DNA of 49,617 nucleotides from Campylobacter jejuni (GCF_002179165.1 NZ_NFNY01000021.1:1-49617), one strand, 5' to 3'. Numbered from the stretch's first letter, positions 38,508 through 48,439 are shown. A program made the numbers and translations. The notes: a model not told the origin generated them from the sequence alone.

Positions 38508-39722
38508 TTAAATAAAATTTTCTTTTTTTGGCAAAATAAATTGCGATACAACAACTGAAATAAAAATCAATATAAAAATATAAACAAAACCTAAAGTAAA
38601 ACTAGCAGTATAATCTACACTCCAAGAAACAAACCATAAATTAAATAATAAAATCACAAAAGTAATACTCCAAAATACACTCATTATAAAAGCTGTTTGG
38701 GTTGGATGTGTATTTTTAAGCTCCGAAGGAAGATTAAAGAAAAATGGAAACCAAAGCGAAAAACAAAAGCCCGAAATTACGGCAAATATTTGTATCATTG
38801 TTAAATTTTTTAAAAAAAGCATACAAATCCCACTAACAAGCATAAGCAATCCGCCTATCATAAGCATCTTTTTAAAAGCTATAGTCTTTCTTTTAAAATA
38901 AAGTCCTATATATGGACCAAAAATAATCGCAAAATTAACTAAAGCTGGAATTTCTTTTTTAGTAAGCTCTGCTATATCTTTACTAAAACCAGCATATTTT
39001 GCATAATAAGTAGGTAAAAAAGTAAAAAGCGAATTTAAAAACAAAATAGGACCGATATAAAAAATTATCATACCCCAAGTAACACGGGATTTTAATGCAA
39101 AAATGAAAGCAGTTTTAGTTTCACTACTACTTTTACTTTCTTGTATCATTTCATCTTTGGCAATCATAAGCCAAAAAATAAGCAAAATCAAATTAATCCA
39201 AGCATAGAACGACAAAGAACTACGCCAATTTCCAAAATAATTTGAGATACTTTCAGCTAAGATTAAACCTAAAACAATGCCTACTAAATTTGAATTCATA
39301 TTAAAGCTAATCATAAAATGTAAACTTTTTTTCTCAAACCATTGTTGAGTAATGGGCACTAAACATACCAAAGCACATGCTGATCCAAGTCCCATAAGAA
39401 AGCGTATAATCAAAATACCTGTATAACTTTGCACATAATTTAAAAAAATACCCAAATTAATCAAAAGACAACCTAAAAAATAACCTTTTTTAAGTCCAAA
39501 TTTATATATTAAAAAAGCAGTAAAAGAAGCTCCAAAAATCTTTGCAACCACTATTATGCTAGTTATAAGTGTCGCTTCTTGATTATTTAAACCTAAGTCA
39601 GCTTGAATTTGCGGCATTAAAGAACCTGTAGCCGCCCACGAAATACTAAAAATAGCATAAATACTAAATATAATAATCTCAACACCCAAGCGGCGTATTT
39701 GGAACAAAAATGGTTTTTGCAT
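38508..39722 (-). CDS. MFS transporter in operon with hipO
   Basis: A 404-aa inner-membrane major facilitator with 12 predicted helices. The N-terminal half has SWAATGSLMPQIQADLGLNNQEATLITS and KFGLKKGYFLGC, the latter at the family's loop 2-3 position. It resembles NarK/NNP- or cyanate-type permeases. AAGGAG before the ATG. Being first in the hipO operon, it may import an N-acyl amino acid such as hippurate (inference). From memory, this region is annotated as two broken pieces in NCTC 11168; here it is one intact frame. Confidence 0.82.
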   Translation of the reverse strand: MQKPFLFQIRRLGVEIIIFSIYAIFSISWAATGSLMPQIQADLGLNNQEATLITSIIVVAKIFGASFTAFLIYKFGLKKGYFLGCLLINLGIFLNYVQSYTGILIIRFLMGLGSACALVCLVPITQQWFEKKSLHFMISFNMNSNLVGIVLGLILAESISNYFGNWRSSLSFYAWINLILLIFWLMIAKDEMIQESKSSSETKTAFIFALKSRVTWGMIIFYIGPILFLNSLFTFLPTYYAKYAGFSKDIAELTKKEIPALVNFAIIFGPYIGLYFKRKTIAFKKMLMIGGLLMLVSGICMLFLKNLTMIQIFAVISGFCFSLWFPFFFNLPSELKNTHPTQTAFIMSVFWSITFVILLFNLWFVSWSVDYTASFTLGFVYIFILIFISVVVSQFILPKKENFI

Positions 39723-39922
39723 AAAAACTCCTTTTTGTAATTTCTAACAATATAACCTAATTTTAAATAAATAAAGACTAAAATAATATTTTTAAAAGTT
39801 AAAATTTATTAAAAATATTTATTTTTGTTACTTTTTGAAATTGTTTCTTTGTTAAATTTAATTCTTTTAAAGCTTAAAATTAGTTTGTATATTATAAGAT
39901 TGCACTCAAAAAAAGGAAAGTT

Positions 39923-40129
39923 ATGCAGTATTTATTATTTGTATTTTTAATTATTATATTTTTATTTGTAGTTTTTATTGTTGTAAATCGCTATGAAAAA
40001 AAGATCAAACTTTTAAATCAAAATATCCAAAATATAAAAGAAGACATTAATGAACTCAAAGAAATCACTCAAAAAAATCGATCTTTAATAGAAACAAACC
40101 GATCCAATATCGAAAATATCTCTAAATAA
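39923..40129 (+). CDS. Small membrane-anchored coiled-coil protein, 68 aa
   Basis: One N-terminal membrane helix (residues 3-22) is followed by a heptad-patterned cytoplasmic or periplasmic coiled coil (KKIKLLNQNIQNIKEDINEL onward). AAAGGA lies before the ATG and TATTAT about 35 bases upstream could be a -10. Its stop codon abuts the stop of the convergent hypothetical gene. No family is recognised. Confidence 0.7.
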   Translation: MQYLLFVFLIIIFLFVVFIVVNRYEKKIKLLNQNIQNIKEDINELKEITQKNRSLIETNRSNIENISK

Positions 40130-40879
40130 TCAAATTAAAGAAACTTTAAGTTCATAAACAAGTTTATGATTAAGCATTAAAATAAAAGTTTTTTCACAAA
40201 TATTTTGAGCTTTGCTTTTATAAACAAAACTTTTCAAAAAATTAAAAAGCGAAGCACTTGAAAATTTACCTTGTAAAATCATATACATAGTATTTTGAGA
40301 AAGTCCGTATTTATAACTTGCACCGCTTGGAAAAATCTCAAGATTAAAACTTAAACTATCATTATGATTATCATAATTTAAAAACTCAAGTTTAACAAAA
40401 CTGATATCTAAATCTTTATTTTTTAAATTTTTAAAAATTTCTAGTTTGTCATCTTTAGGCAAATTAATATTTTCTCTTTGTTCACAAATATTTGAATTTA
40501 AAATAAAATTAGCGTTAGAAAAAAACCTTGAAAAGGTATTAGAAGGTTTAAATTTTATTATATTTTTGAGATAATTATTATTTTTGTCTTGATCTAATAA
40601 TTCTTTTATTTCTGACTCATCTGAAATTATTAGAGTGTTGTTTTCATTAAAATAATCTTCTATAAAAATAGTATTTTCGCTATTTTCTTCCTGTAAGTGT
40701 TCCAAAATTTCACCAAATTTAAAACTATCATCGCTAAATTCTAAAATTTCTACACTATCTAAGATAAAATGCATTCCGTCACGATTTGGAATTTTATCTT
40801 TAATCACAAATGCCATGTCGCAAAAATGTGATTTTTCTATCTCATAATCACTACTTTTGCCTTGAAACACTAACTTCAT
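40130..40879 (-). CDS. Hypothetical protein, 249 aa
   Basis: I do not recognise a family. The protein is soluble-looking with no signal peptide. It has an acidic middle region (EENSENTIFIEDYFNE, DESEIKELLDQDKNN) and a basic C-terminal strand-rich end (CEKTFILMLNHKLVYELKV). It directly abuts the upstream iron-sulfur oxidoreductase gene (its ATG follows the stop without a gap), so it is in the hemN operon. Its partner or role cannot be inferred further. Confidence 0.7.
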   Translation of the reverse strand: MKLVFQGKSSDYEIEKSHFCDMAFVIKDKIPNRDGMHFILDSVEILEFSDDSFKFGEILEHLQEENSENTIFIEDYFNENNTLIISDESEIKELLDQDKNNNYLKNIIKFKPSNTFSRFFSNANFILNSNICEQRENINLPKDDKLEIFKNLKNKDLDISFVKLEFLNYDNHNDSLSFNLEIFPSGASYKYGLSQNTMYMILQGKFSSASLFNFLKSFVYKSKAQNICEKTFILMLNHKLVYELKVSLI

Positions 40880-42148
40880 TTACAGTGCCTTTGCTATAAG
40901 CTCTAAAGGATTTTTAAAAACCACTTTACTATTACTTTGCTCTAAAGCATTTGAAATTTGCATTCTACAAGCCGAACATTCAGCACTCACAATACAAGCC
41001 TTGCTTTCTTCTATCATCTGTGCTTTTTTTATTCCAACACTTAAAGCTCTATCATAATAATCTGTTTGCATACTTACACCGCCAAAACCGCAACACGCAT
41101 TAGAATTACTCATTTCCATAAAATGATAATTTACTTTTAAAAGTTCTCTAGGTTCTTTAAAAACTCCTTGCATTTTTCTTGCATGACAAGGATCATGATA
41201 AGTAATAGTAAAATTAAATTTATTTTTATTTTTTAAAATTTCTTGCAAAGAAGTAAATTTATAAAAATATTCACTTGCCATATAAATTTTATTTGAAACT
41301 TCTTTGGCTCTTTTTGCCCACTCAAATTCTTTTTGCATGGTAAAAAAATGCTCATAATCAATCTTTATCATAGCCGAACAAGTCGCTTCAGGAATGATAA
41401 TCGCTTCTAAATTTTCTAGCTTTTTTTCAAAATATTCTATATTTTTTTTAGCCAAAATTTCAACACTTTTAAAATCTCCTGTAAAAAATTGCGGTGCACC
41501 ACAACAAACTTGACTTTTCATTAAATCCACATTGATTTTTAATTCTTTAGCAATTTTAAGCACCGAATTTGCCGTATCTATGTAAAAATAATTCGCCAAA
41601 CAGCCTACAAAAAAACCTATGGTTTTATCTCCGCCATTATCGATAAAATTAGGATTTGAATTTAAAAAGCTTTTTTTGTTAAAACTTGTTAATAATCTTC
41701 CTTTCTTTATAAAAGGCAGTGAAAATTTAGCTTTCATTCCCGCATTTTGTTCTTTTGCATTGATTTTAAAAGCACAACTTTGAAATACATAGCCGAACTT
41801 TGCCACAAAATCTAAAATTTTGCGTCTTCTTAAAAAGAAAAAAATGAGTCTTTTATACCACGCTATGCCAAATTTTTTGGCCATATCGTAACGCACTTCT
41901 TCTATGGCATTATCCACTCTTAATTTGCTTGGACATACTTCAACGCAATTGGTACATAAAAAACAAGATTCAAAAACTTTCTTAGCTTCTTTATCAAGTT
42001 CTAAATTTCCTTCTTTATAAGCAGACAAAAGATCCAAAAACCCTCTTGGGCTAGTGATTTCATCGCGATTTATCTCATGTATAGTGCAAACGGGTATGCA
42101 TTTTCCGCATTTGACACAAGCATTGCTGATTTCACTAAATTTCATCAT
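40880..42148 (-). CDS. Iron-sulfur oxidoreductase (GlpC/GlcF-like, CCG domains)
   Basis: A 422-aa electron-transfer protein. It has two ferredoxin-type [4Fe-4S] clusters, CVKCGKCIPVC near residue 11 and CFLCTNCVEVCPSK near residue 62. Two cysteine-rich CCG domains follow: VGCLANYFY ... QVCCGAPQF and TYHDPCHARKMQG ... ACCGFGG. This layout matches GlpC, GlcF and LutA subunits and heterodisulfide-reductase-like proteins that pass electrons from a flavin dehydrogenase to quinones. No dehydrogenase partner is next to it; the upstream hemN overlaps its start by one base (TAATG). Confidence 0.88.
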   Translation of the reverse strand: MMKFSEISNACVKCGKCIPVCTIHEINRDEITSPRGFLDLLSAYKEGNLELDKEAKKVFESCFLCTNCVEVCPSKLRVDNAIEEVRYDMAKKFGIAWYKRLIFFFLRRRKILDFVAKFGYVFQSCAFKINAKEQNAGMKAKFSLPFIKKGRLLTSFNKKSFLNSNPNFIDNGGDKTIGFFVGCLANYFYIDTANSVLKIAKELKINVDLMKSQVCCGAPQFFTGDFKSVEILAKKNIEYFEKKLENLEAIIIPEATCSAMIKIDYEHFFTMQKEFEWAKRAKEVSNKIYMASEYFYKFTSLQEILKNKNKFNFTITYHDPCHARKMQGVFKEPRELLKVNYHFMEMSNSNACCGFGGVSMQTDYYDRALSVGIKKAQMIEESKACIVSAECSACRMQISNALEQSNSKVVFKNPLELIAKAL

Positions 42149-43503
42149 TACACTGTCTTAGAAAAAACTTTTTTATCTTCGCTAATATTTTTCATATAAG
42201 CATCAAAACACATAGCAATATTTCTTATAAGCAAAACACCTGTTTCATTGACTTTAATGAAATTTTCATCCATATTCACAAAATCTTTGTATTCTTTTAA
42301 AGCTTTTAAATCTTCTTTAAAATACTCTTTAAAATCAATTTTAAAATCAATTTCGATTTTTTTAATATCGAGTCTAAAATTTGCCATTAAATCCATAATT
42401 ACAGCTTTTCTAAGCTCATCATCATAGCTTAGTTTGACCCCTTTTTCAAAAGGCAAAATCCCGCTATCAATCGCTGCTTCATAGCTTGGCATATCTTTGT
42501 AATTTTGCGCATAATGACTTTGTCCTTCGCCAATACTTGTAAGTCCTACACCGATTAAATCCGCACCACCTTTGGTGGTATAACCTTGAAAATTTCTATG
42601 TAAAGTCCCATTTTCTAAAGCTTTAAAAAGCTCATCGCTAGGCTTAGCAAAATGATCCATTCCTATCATTTTATAGGCATTTTTGCTTAAAAATTTCTCG
42701 CAAAATTCTAAAATTTCAAGTTTTACATCAGGGCTTGGCAAAGTATTTTCATCAAATTTTCTCATATTTTTTTTAAGCCAAGGCACATGTGCATAATTAA
42801 AGATCGCCAAACGATCAGGATTTAGAAGTAAAATTTTCTCTAAAGTTTTTGCAAAACTCTCTAAAGTTTGAAAAGGCAAGCCATAGATTAAATCCATATT
42901 TACAGATTTTATCCCCCTATCTCTTACGATTTTTAAAGCATTTTGTGTGAGTTCAAAAGGCTGAATTCTATGGATTTCTTTTTGCACTTTTTCATCAAAA
43001 TCTTGCACTCCAAAACTGATACGATTGAAGCCATTTTTAGTCAAAACATCGGCTTGTTCTTCATTTAAAAATCTAGGATCAATTTCACAGCTTATTTCTG
43101 CATCTTTGCTAAAATTTGTAAATACAGATTTGATTTTTAAAATCAAACTTTCCAATTGCTTAGCGCTAAAAAAAGTAGGCGTTCCACCGCCAAAATGCAT
43201 TTGCACCACTTCTCTTTTAGTATCTAAAATAGTGCTTAAAATGTAAAGTTCTTTAAAAAGATAGTTTAAATATCTTTCTTTGCTTTCTTCTTTGGCAGTA
43301 TAAATGACATTGCAACCACAAAAATAGCAAGCACTCCTGCAAAATGGCAAATGAAAATAAAGCGATAGAGCTTTATTTTGCTTTTTTAAAATTTCCACAT
43401 ATTCTTCGTATTTAAAATCTTTACTAAACTCCACTGCAGTGGGATAAGAAGTATATCTTGGTCCTGCTTTTGAGTATTTTACAAAAGCTTTATAATCTCT
43501 CAT
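42148..43503 (-). CDS. hemN: Oxygen-independent coproporphyrinogen III dehydrogenase
   Basis: A radical-SAM enzyme of haem synthesis that decarboxylates coproporphyrinogen III to protoporphyrinogen IX without oxygen. The 451-aa protein has the cluster motif CRSACYFCGC (C55, C59, C62) with the extra Cys typical of true HemN rather than HemW, then MHFGGGTPTFF, SFGVQDFD, and NMDLIYGLPFQT. The ATG is within the end of the DUF2603 gene (14-base overlap). Another haem gene, hemB, lies three genes upstream in the same direction. Confidence 0.95.
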   Translation of the reverse strand: MRDYKAFVKYSKAGPRYTSYPTAVEFSKDFKYEEYVEILKKQNKALSLYFHLPFCRSACYFCGCNVIYTAKEESKERYLNYLFKELYILSTILDTKREVVQMHFGGGTPTFFSAKQLESLILKIKSVFTNFSKDAEISCEIDPRFLNEEQADVLTKNGFNRISFGVQDFDEKVQKEIHRIQPFELTQNALKIVRDRGIKSVNMDLIYGLPFQTLESFAKTLEKILLLNPDRLAIFNYAHVPWLKKNMRKFDENTLPSPDVKLEILEFCEKFLSKNAYKMIGMDHFAKPSDELFKALENGTLHRNFQGYTTKGGADLIGVGLTSIGEGQSHYAQNYKDMPSYEAAIDSGILPFEKGVKLSYDDELRKAVIMDLMANFRLDIKKIEIDFKIDFKEYFKEDLKALKEYKDFVNMDENFIKVNETGVLLIRNIAMCFDAYMKNISEDKKVFSKTV

Positions 43504-43981
43504 TGTTTTTTACCCTTTCTACCATAGCTTGCATATCTACAAATAAATTTGGATGCTCTTTTTTAATATCTGCAACTAATTTTTCAAGATCGATATTAAT
43601 CTCCATAATACCATTTTGTGCCTTGCGTTTTATCTCATCCATCGCCACTATCCAAGCATCGTTAAAATCAATAGGAATTTGCTGATAAATCGCTTTTTCA
43701 AGGCGAAGTTCGAAATTTTCTTTCTGATTTTGCTTTAAATTTTCTAAGATACTTTTAAGGCTATTTAAAGACACAAGAGTGTGAATTTCATCGTTTTCAT
43801 CCACAATAAACCAAGGCTCAGGAGAATCAAAGCTGCCATTTTTAAGCACTAAACATTTTTCATTTTCATTCTCGCTTTGCTTCATTTCAAAAATAGCTCT
43901 ATCTTCTTTTTTCATACCTAAATTTTGGCTAAATTCATCAATGCGTTTTAAACAATTGCTATATTTTTTAAGTTCTTTCAT
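43490..43981 (-). CDS. UPF0763 (DUF2603) family protein
   Basis: A 163-aa protein of a family I recall as specific to Campylobacter and Helicobacter. It is cytoplasmic, charged and helical, with PEPWFIVDENDEIHTLVSLNSL in the centre and VADIKKEHPNLFVDMQAMVERV near the C-terminus. The ATG at 43981 is chosen over one two codons upstream because AAGGAG lies eight bases before it but only two before the upstream ATG. It overlaps the start of hemN. Function is unknown. Confidence 0.85.
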   Translation of the reverse strand: MKELKKYSNCLKRIDEFSQNLGMKKEDRAIFEMKQSENENEKCLVLKNGSFDSPEPWFIVDENDEIHTLVSLNSLKSILENLKQNQKENFELRLEKAIYQQIPIDFNDAWIVAMDEIKRKAQNGIMEINIDLEKLVADIKKEHPNLFVDMQAMVERVKNNERL

Positions 43982-44009
43982 ATACATTTCTCCTTGTTTT
44001 TTTACTACA

Positions 44010-44666
44010 TTATATTTTAACTTCTAAAATCAAATTTTGCTCTATAAATTGTTTATTTTTGGTAGTGGCTGGTAAAAGGCAAAGTATTTCTTCATCTTTA
44101 CTACTTCGATTTATTCTTGTAAAATATAATACTTGATAAGCCACTGGTTCAACTCCACAAGGCCTTATACCAAATGGTGCAATAAGCTCACCCATACAAC
44201 AAGTAAATTTCTCATTTTCTAAAAAATACTCTTCGCCAAAAGTTCTAAGCAAAAAACCTTTTTCATTTTGCACAATGCTATCACTAAGTATACAAGTTGG
44301 AATAGTTAAAAAAAAATGTATAATAAATGGCAATACTGCTAAAATGATAGGAAAAAATAAATAAACAGACTCAAGCAATTGATCTAAATTTACTTCTGTG
44401 CGTATGCGTAGCCCATTTATTTCTAATAAAAAATAGGCAAATAGAATTGCAAAAACAATCAATACCCATACGAAAACAATGCGTTTTGTAAAATTACTGC
44501 TTTCAAACAAAGGATTATCAATTTGAATATGTTTTTTTCTAAAAATATTTTTAAATCTTTTACCAAAACGATAAACTCGCATATACTTATACAAATCCCA
44601 ATAAAGGTATAAAGCTATAATAAGAAAAAACGCATCTGCTAATAATAATTCCAATGTTAGCTCCAT
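44010..44666 (-). CDS. Putative integral membrane protein, 218 aa
   Basis: No family is recognised. There are three likely membrane segments (about residues 8-25, 63-82 and 101-122), a basic cytoplasmic loop after the first (RFGKRFKNIFRKKH), and a C-terminal soluble domain of about 90 residues containing CCMGELIAPFGIRPCGVEP with three Cys. It lies five bases downstream of argF and is likely in the hemB-argF operon. The ribosome site is weak. Confidence 0.75.
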   Translation of the reverse strand: MELTLELLLADAFFLIIALYLYWDLYKYMRVYRFGKRFKNIFRKKHIQIDNPLFESSNFTKRIVFVWVLIVFAILFAYFLLEINGLRIRTEVNLDQLLESVYLFFPIILAVLPFIIHFFLTIPTCILSDSIVQNEKGFLLRTFGEEYFLENEKFTCCMGELIAPFGIRPCGVEPVAYQVLYFTRINRSSKDEEILCLLPATTKNKQFIEQNLILEVKI

Positions 44667-44671
44667 AAATC

Positions 44672-45583
44672 TTATTTTTCCTTATCCAAAAAACAAAGCA
44701 AGGCTTTTACCACATAAAGGCGATTTCTTGCTTCTTCAAAAATCACTTCTGAATGCTTTTCAAAGCTCTCTTCACTAACTTCATAACCCCTATAAGCAGG
44801 TAGGCAATGCAGTAAAATCGCATCTTTATTTGCCACACTTAAAGCCTTTTCGTCAATGATAAAGCCTTCAAAATCCTTGATTTTCTTTTCTTTTTCGTTT
44901 TCTTCGCCCATAGAAACCCAAGTATCAGTAATGACTACATCTTTATCTTTTATGGCCTCAAATTTATCATTTGTTAAGGCAATTTTTGCTCCTGAAATTT
45001 TTGCCTTTTCTTTGGCAAATTCTAAAATTTCACTATTGATTTCATAATTTTTTGGCAAAGCAATGCTAAGCTCAAAGCCAAGAATTGAAGATGCAATAAG
45101 CCAAGAATTACACATATTATTGCTATCACCCACAAAAGCTACTTTTGCGGTATTATTTTGCATTTTGTTATATTCTTTTATGGTGAGTAAATCGCCTAAA
45201 ACTTGCGTTGGATGATAAAGCTCACTTAAAGCATTGATAACCGGTGCTTTAGAATACTTAGCAAATTCGACTAAACTTTCATGTTTATTTACTCTCATCA
45301 TCACAAAATCAACCATCGCTCCAATCACTCTGGCCGTGTCTTTTATAGGCTCGCCACGACTAAGTTGCAAATCATTGCTGCTTAAAAACAAAGCTTTTCC
45401 ACCAAGTTCTGTGATGGCAAGTTCAAAAGCCATTCTAGTTCTAGTTGAATTTTTCTCAAAAATCATTGCTAAAGTTTTATCTTGTAAAAGTTTTTTAGGA
45501 TTTCTTTTAAGTTCGCCCGCAAATTCCACAAGGCCTAAAATTTCATCTTTTGAAAAATCTCTTAAGCTTAAAAAATGTCTCAT
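44672..45583 (-). CDS. argF: Ornithine carbamoyltransferase
   Basis: Makes citrulline from ornithine and carbamoyl phosphate in arginine synthesis. The 303-aa cytoplasmic protein has the carbamoyl-phosphate site STRTR at residues 46-50, the SELYHPTQ segment that includes HPTQ, DSNNMCNS as a variant of the ornithine-binding loop, and the C-terminal HCLPAYRG with the catalytic Cys. Length is normal for the family. Its ATG overlaps the hemB stop codon by one base. It is a biosynthetic (anabolic) rather than ADI-pathway enzyme by context. Confidence 0.96.
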   Translation of the reverse strand: MRHFLSLRDFSKDEILGLVEFAGELKRNPKKLLQDKTLAMIFEKNSTRTRMAFELAITELGGKALFLSSNDLQLSRGEPIKDTARVIGAMVDFVMMRVNKHESLVEFAKYSKAPVINALSELYHPTQVLGDLLTIKEYNKMQNNTAKVAFVGDSNNMCNSWLIASSILGFELSIALPKNYEINSEILEFAKEKAKISGAKIALTNDKFEAIKDKDVVITDTWVSMGEENEKEKKIKDFEGFIIDEKALSVANKDAILLHCLPAYRGYEVSEESFEKHSEVIFEEARNRLYVVKALLCFLDKEK

Positions 45584-46563
45584 TATTCTTCCCTTAACAT
45601 TTTGGCTAATTCTTTAGCGTGATAAGTGATGATTAGCTTTGCACCCGCTCTTTTAAAGGCTATCATTGTTTCATAAAGAACTTTTTCATAATCAATCACC
45701 CCAGCCTTTTTTGCTGCTTTTAACATAGCATACTCGCCACTTACATTATAAACACAAAGAGGTAAATTTGAATGCAGCGAAATTTCTTTCACCACATCAA
45801 GATAAGCTAAAGCCGGTTTTACCATTAAAATATCTGCTCCTTGTGCTTCATCTTCTAAGCTTTCTTCTAAAGCTTCTTTGCCATTTGCAAAATCCATTTG
45901 ATAACTTTTCCTATCGCCATAACTCGGTGTTGAATCTGCTACATCGCGAAATGGCCCATAATAACTTGAAGCAAATTTAGTCGAATACGCCATAATAGGT
46001 AAATTTTCAAAACCCTCTTTATCTAAAGCTTCACGTAAGGTTTCTATAATGCCATCCATCATTCCACTAGGCGCTATCATATCAACCCTTGCTCTTGCAT
46101 GAACTAAGGCTTGTTTGGCAGAAATTTCTAAAGTTAAGTCATTATCCACACTTTTGGTTTTTGGATCGATAATCCCACAATGTCCATGATCTGTATATTC
46201 GCAAAAACAAAGATCGCTTATCACAAAAAGATTTGGGAATTCTTTTTTTATTTCTCTTATGCTTCTTGCGATAAGTCCTTCATCATCTAATGCATCACTT
46301 CCACAACTATCTTTTTTATCATTTTCAAGGACACCAAAAAGAATGATCGCTTTTATGCCAAGTTCACTTATAATTTTACATTCTTTTAAAATTTCATCTA
46401 AACTCATCTGAAAAACATCAGGCATAGATGAAATTTCATTTTTAATTCCTTTGCCATTTACCACAAAAAGCGGATAAATCAAATCATCGACACTTAAGGA
46501 ATTTTCTCTTATCATGACTCTTAAATTCTCATTTAATCTTAATCTTCTAAATCTTTTAAACAT
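45583..46563 (-). CDS. hemB: Porphobilinogen synthase (ALA dehydratase)
   Basis: Condenses two 5-aminolevulinate molecules to porphobilinogen. The 326-aa protein has [17 protein letters not shown] with one Schiff-base lysine and [14 protein letters not shown] with the active-site lysine. The metal loop is [15 protein letters not shown] with three cysteines, the zinc-type arrangement. AAAGGA lies before the ATG. It is the first gene of a run with argF and is divergent from ribA. A minus-strand TATAAT at 46609-46614 is the likely -10. Confidence 0.97.
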   Translation of the reverse strand: MFKRFRRLRLNENLRVMIRENSLSVDDLIYPLFVVNGKGIKNEISSMPDVFQMSLDEILKECKIISELGIKAIILFGVLENDKKDSCGSDALDDEGLIARSIREIKKEFPNLFVISDLCFCEYTDHGHCGIIDPKTKSVDNDLTLEISAKQALVHARARVDMIAPSGMMDGIIETLREALDKEGFENLPIMAYSTKFASSYYGPFRDVADSTPSYGDRKSYQMDFANGKEALEESLEDEAQGADILMVKPALAYLDVVKEISLHSNLPLCVYNVSGEYAMLKAAKKAGVIDYEKVLYETMIAFKRAGAKLIITYHAKELAKMLREE

Positions 46564-46608
46564 TTTTTGTCCTTTTATTTGATAAAATTAATGCAAAGTT
46601 TAACATAA

Positions 46609-46614
46609 ATTATA
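46609..46614 (-). promoter_or_regulatory. -10 box of hemB
   Basis: A perfect TATAAT on the minus strand, 46 bases before the hemB ATG, in the 66-base gap to the divergent ribA. Confidence 0.45.
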
Positions 46615-46629
46615 TTTAGAAAGTATTTA

Positions 46630-47190
46630 ATGGATATAAAAATTTCAGAAATTGCAAATTTACCTAGTAAATGGGGAAAATTTAAAATACAAAGCTTTAA
46701 AGAAAGTGAAAAAGAACATTTATGTATTTTTAAAAATGAGCCAAAAGATGTATTGAATTTAAGAATTCATTCAGAATGCCTAACTGGCGATGCTTTGGGG
46801 AGTTTAAAATGCGATTGTGGGGAACAGCTTGAATTTTCACTAAAATACATAGAAAAAAATGGTGGAATGGTGATTTATCTAAGACAAGAAGGAAGGGGAA
46901 TCGGACTTTTTAATAAAGTTAATGCTTATGCTTTGCAAGATAAAGGATTTGATACGATAAAAGCTAATCATCAGCTTGGTTTTAAAGCCGATGAACGAAC
47001 TTATGAAATCGTAGATTTTATGCTAAAGTATTATGGAATTTCAAAGCTAAATTTACTCACAAATAATCCTTTAAAAATAGAATGCTTAAAAGATAAAATC
47101 ATCACGCGTGTGCCAACCATCATCGATGCAAATAAATTCAACGCTTCATATTTGCAAATAAAACAAAGTAAAATGGGACATTTACTTTGA
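46630..47190 (+). CDS. ribA: GTP cyclohydrolase II
   Basis: First committed step of riboflavin synthesis: GTP to a 2,5-diaminopyrimidine plus formate and pyrophosphate. The 186-aa single-domain enzyme shows the zinc ligands C50, C61 and C63 ([15 protein letters not shown]), the catalytic loop [11 protein letters not shown], and [15 protein letters not shown]. No DHBP-synthase domain is fused. The ribosome site is poor. rsmG overlaps its stop codon. Confidence 0.96.
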   Translation: MDIKISEIANLPSKWGKFKIQSFKESEKEHLCIFKNEPKDVLNLRIHSECLTGDALGSLKCDCGEQLEFSLKYIEKNGGMVIYLRQEGRGIGLFNKVNAYALQDKGFDTIKANHQLGFKADERTYEIVDFMLKYYGISKLNLLTNNPLKIECLKDKIITRVPTIIDANKFNASYLQIKQSKMGHLL

Positions 47191-47774
47191 ATTTAGATTT
47201 TTTACACACTCGCTTAAATGATTTTAATGAGGAAGATTTTAAACGCAAAATTCAAATTTATAAAGAGCTTTTAGCTAAATTTAATCACATCCACAATCTT
47301 ACAAATTTTAAAAATATCGATGAAAACATCCTTGATAGCATTGAAATTTTAAAATTTTTTGATTTTCAAAAGGCGGAAAATATCGCAGATATAGGAAGCG
47401 GTGCGGGATTTCCTGCGGTTTTTTTAGCCCTTTTACTAAAAGGACATTTTCATCTTTTTGAACCAAATCCCAAAAAAGCTTCTTTTTTAAGAATGGTAAA
47501 GATAGAATGTGCTTTATCAAATTTAAATATTTATAAAGAAAAAGTACAAAATCATAGCTTTGATTTTAAAGCCGATATTATCACTTCAAGAGCTTTGATG
47601 GATGTCAAACCCTTACTTGAAATTTGTGTGAATTTATGCAATGAAAATACACAATTTGCTTTATACAAAGGCAGTGAAATTTATGAAGAGTTAAAAGACT
47701 TAAAAGAATATAAAATTTTTGAAAATAATTTTAGAAAATATTGTATTTTAAAGCAGCCAAAAAGGCTACTTTAA
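47187..47774 (+). CDS. rsmG: 16S rRNA (guanine-527 N7) methyltransferase
   Basis: Methylates G527 in helix 18 of 16S rRNA; loss gives low-level streptomycin resistance in other bacteria. The 195-aa Rossmann-fold protein has [11 protein letters not shown], the SAM-binding [29 protein letters not shown], and [13 protein letters not shown]. The start is TTG in a TTGA overlap with the ribA stop, suggesting coupled translation. The C-terminus coincides with a hairpin at 47750-47772. Confidence 0.94.
   Translation: MNLDFLHTRLNDFNEEDFKRKIQIYKELLAKFNHIHNLTNFKNIDENILDSIEILKFFDFQKAENIADIGSGAGFPAVFLALLLKGHFHLFEPNPKKASFLRMVKIECALSNLNIYKEKVQNHSFDFKADIITSRALMDVKPLLEICVNLCNENTQFALYKGSEIYEELKDLKEYKIFENNFRKYCILKQPKRLL
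47750..47772. terminator. Hairpin at the 3' end of rsmG
   Basis: AAAGCAGCC and GGCTACTTT pair as a stem with one mismatch around an A5 loop, ending two bases before the rsmG stop. It also lies just after the convergent YceI-family gene. It is a candidate shared terminator; T-tracts are short. Confidence 0.4.
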
Positions 47775-47775
47775 A

Positions 47776-48345
47776 CTACTCAACATCAGCACTAAAAGTT
47801 ATATCAACCAAAGGCCAAGAAATTCCACCATGTCCAGCAGCAACATCACTTAAAGCTTTTAATGCTTTTGAACCATTTTTAAAAGTGTGTAAATCAAGCT
47901 GTCCTTTTGCTACGAATTTATTATTTTCTATAGTATAGCTTAAAGGCACTAAGGTACTTTTTTTATCTATAGTGATTTTAGCTGAAATCACACCTTTATT
48001 TTCACCCATTACCACATCTTGAAAAAGTACTTTTATATCTGAATTTCCAAGCAAATTTGGAAAAAATACTTTTGTAATATTGTCCGTAATTGCATCAAGA
48101 CCTTCGCCCATAAAAGCACTACTAGGTTTTATGGTGGCTTTAGCACCTTTTAAATAATTTGCCAAATCTTGAGTGTTTTTAGAAAATTTATATTTAACAT
48201 CTTTAAATTCTCCACTAACTCCAACCATTTCCTTTGTTTTATAGCCTTCAAAACCGATCTTTAAACTATCTTGTTTAAAAGAAACCGCACTTAAACCTGA
48301 AACGAGCAACAATGAAGCTGCAACACTAAAAATAACTTTATTCAT
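47776..48345 (-). CDS. YceI-family periplasmic protein
   Basis: A 189-aa exported protein with a cleavable signal peptide (MNKVIFSVAASLLLVSGLSA). The mature part is a YceI-like lipocalin fold that binds polyisoprenoid-type lipids in other bacteria: FKQDSLKIGFEGYKTKEMVGVSGEFKD, then SKATIKPSS and the C-terminal VDITFSADV. It is transcribed alone from a strong extended -10. Ligand here is unknown. Confidence 0.9.
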   Translation of the reverse strand: MNKVIFSVAASLLLVSGLSAVSFKQDSLKIGFEGYKTKEMVGVSGEFKDVKYKFSKNTQDLANYLKGAKATIKPSSAFMGEGLDAITDNITKVFFPNLLGNSDIKVLFQDVVMGENKGVISAKITIDKKSTLVPLSYTIENNKFVAKGQLDLHTFKNGSKALKALSDVAAGHGGISWPLVDITFSADVE

Positions 48346-48387
48346 TATTTTTCCTTTCTATAGATAAAATATTATTTTTGTAATTTT

Positions 48388-48396
48388 ATTATAGCA
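48388..48396 (-). promoter_or_regulatory. Extended -10 promoter of the YceI gene
   Basis: TGC followed by a perfect TATAAT on the minus strand, about 43 bases upstream of the ATG; AAAGGA is the ribosome site. Confidence 0.65.
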
Positions 48397-48439
48397 TAGT
48401 TTTTAAATAAAAATAATTTTTTCTAAAAAATAATTTTTA

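Noticed and set aside
47308-47520. Minus-strand frame inside rsmG
   Set aside because: The rsmG frame has the SAM-binding motifs. The opposite frame has no ribosome site.
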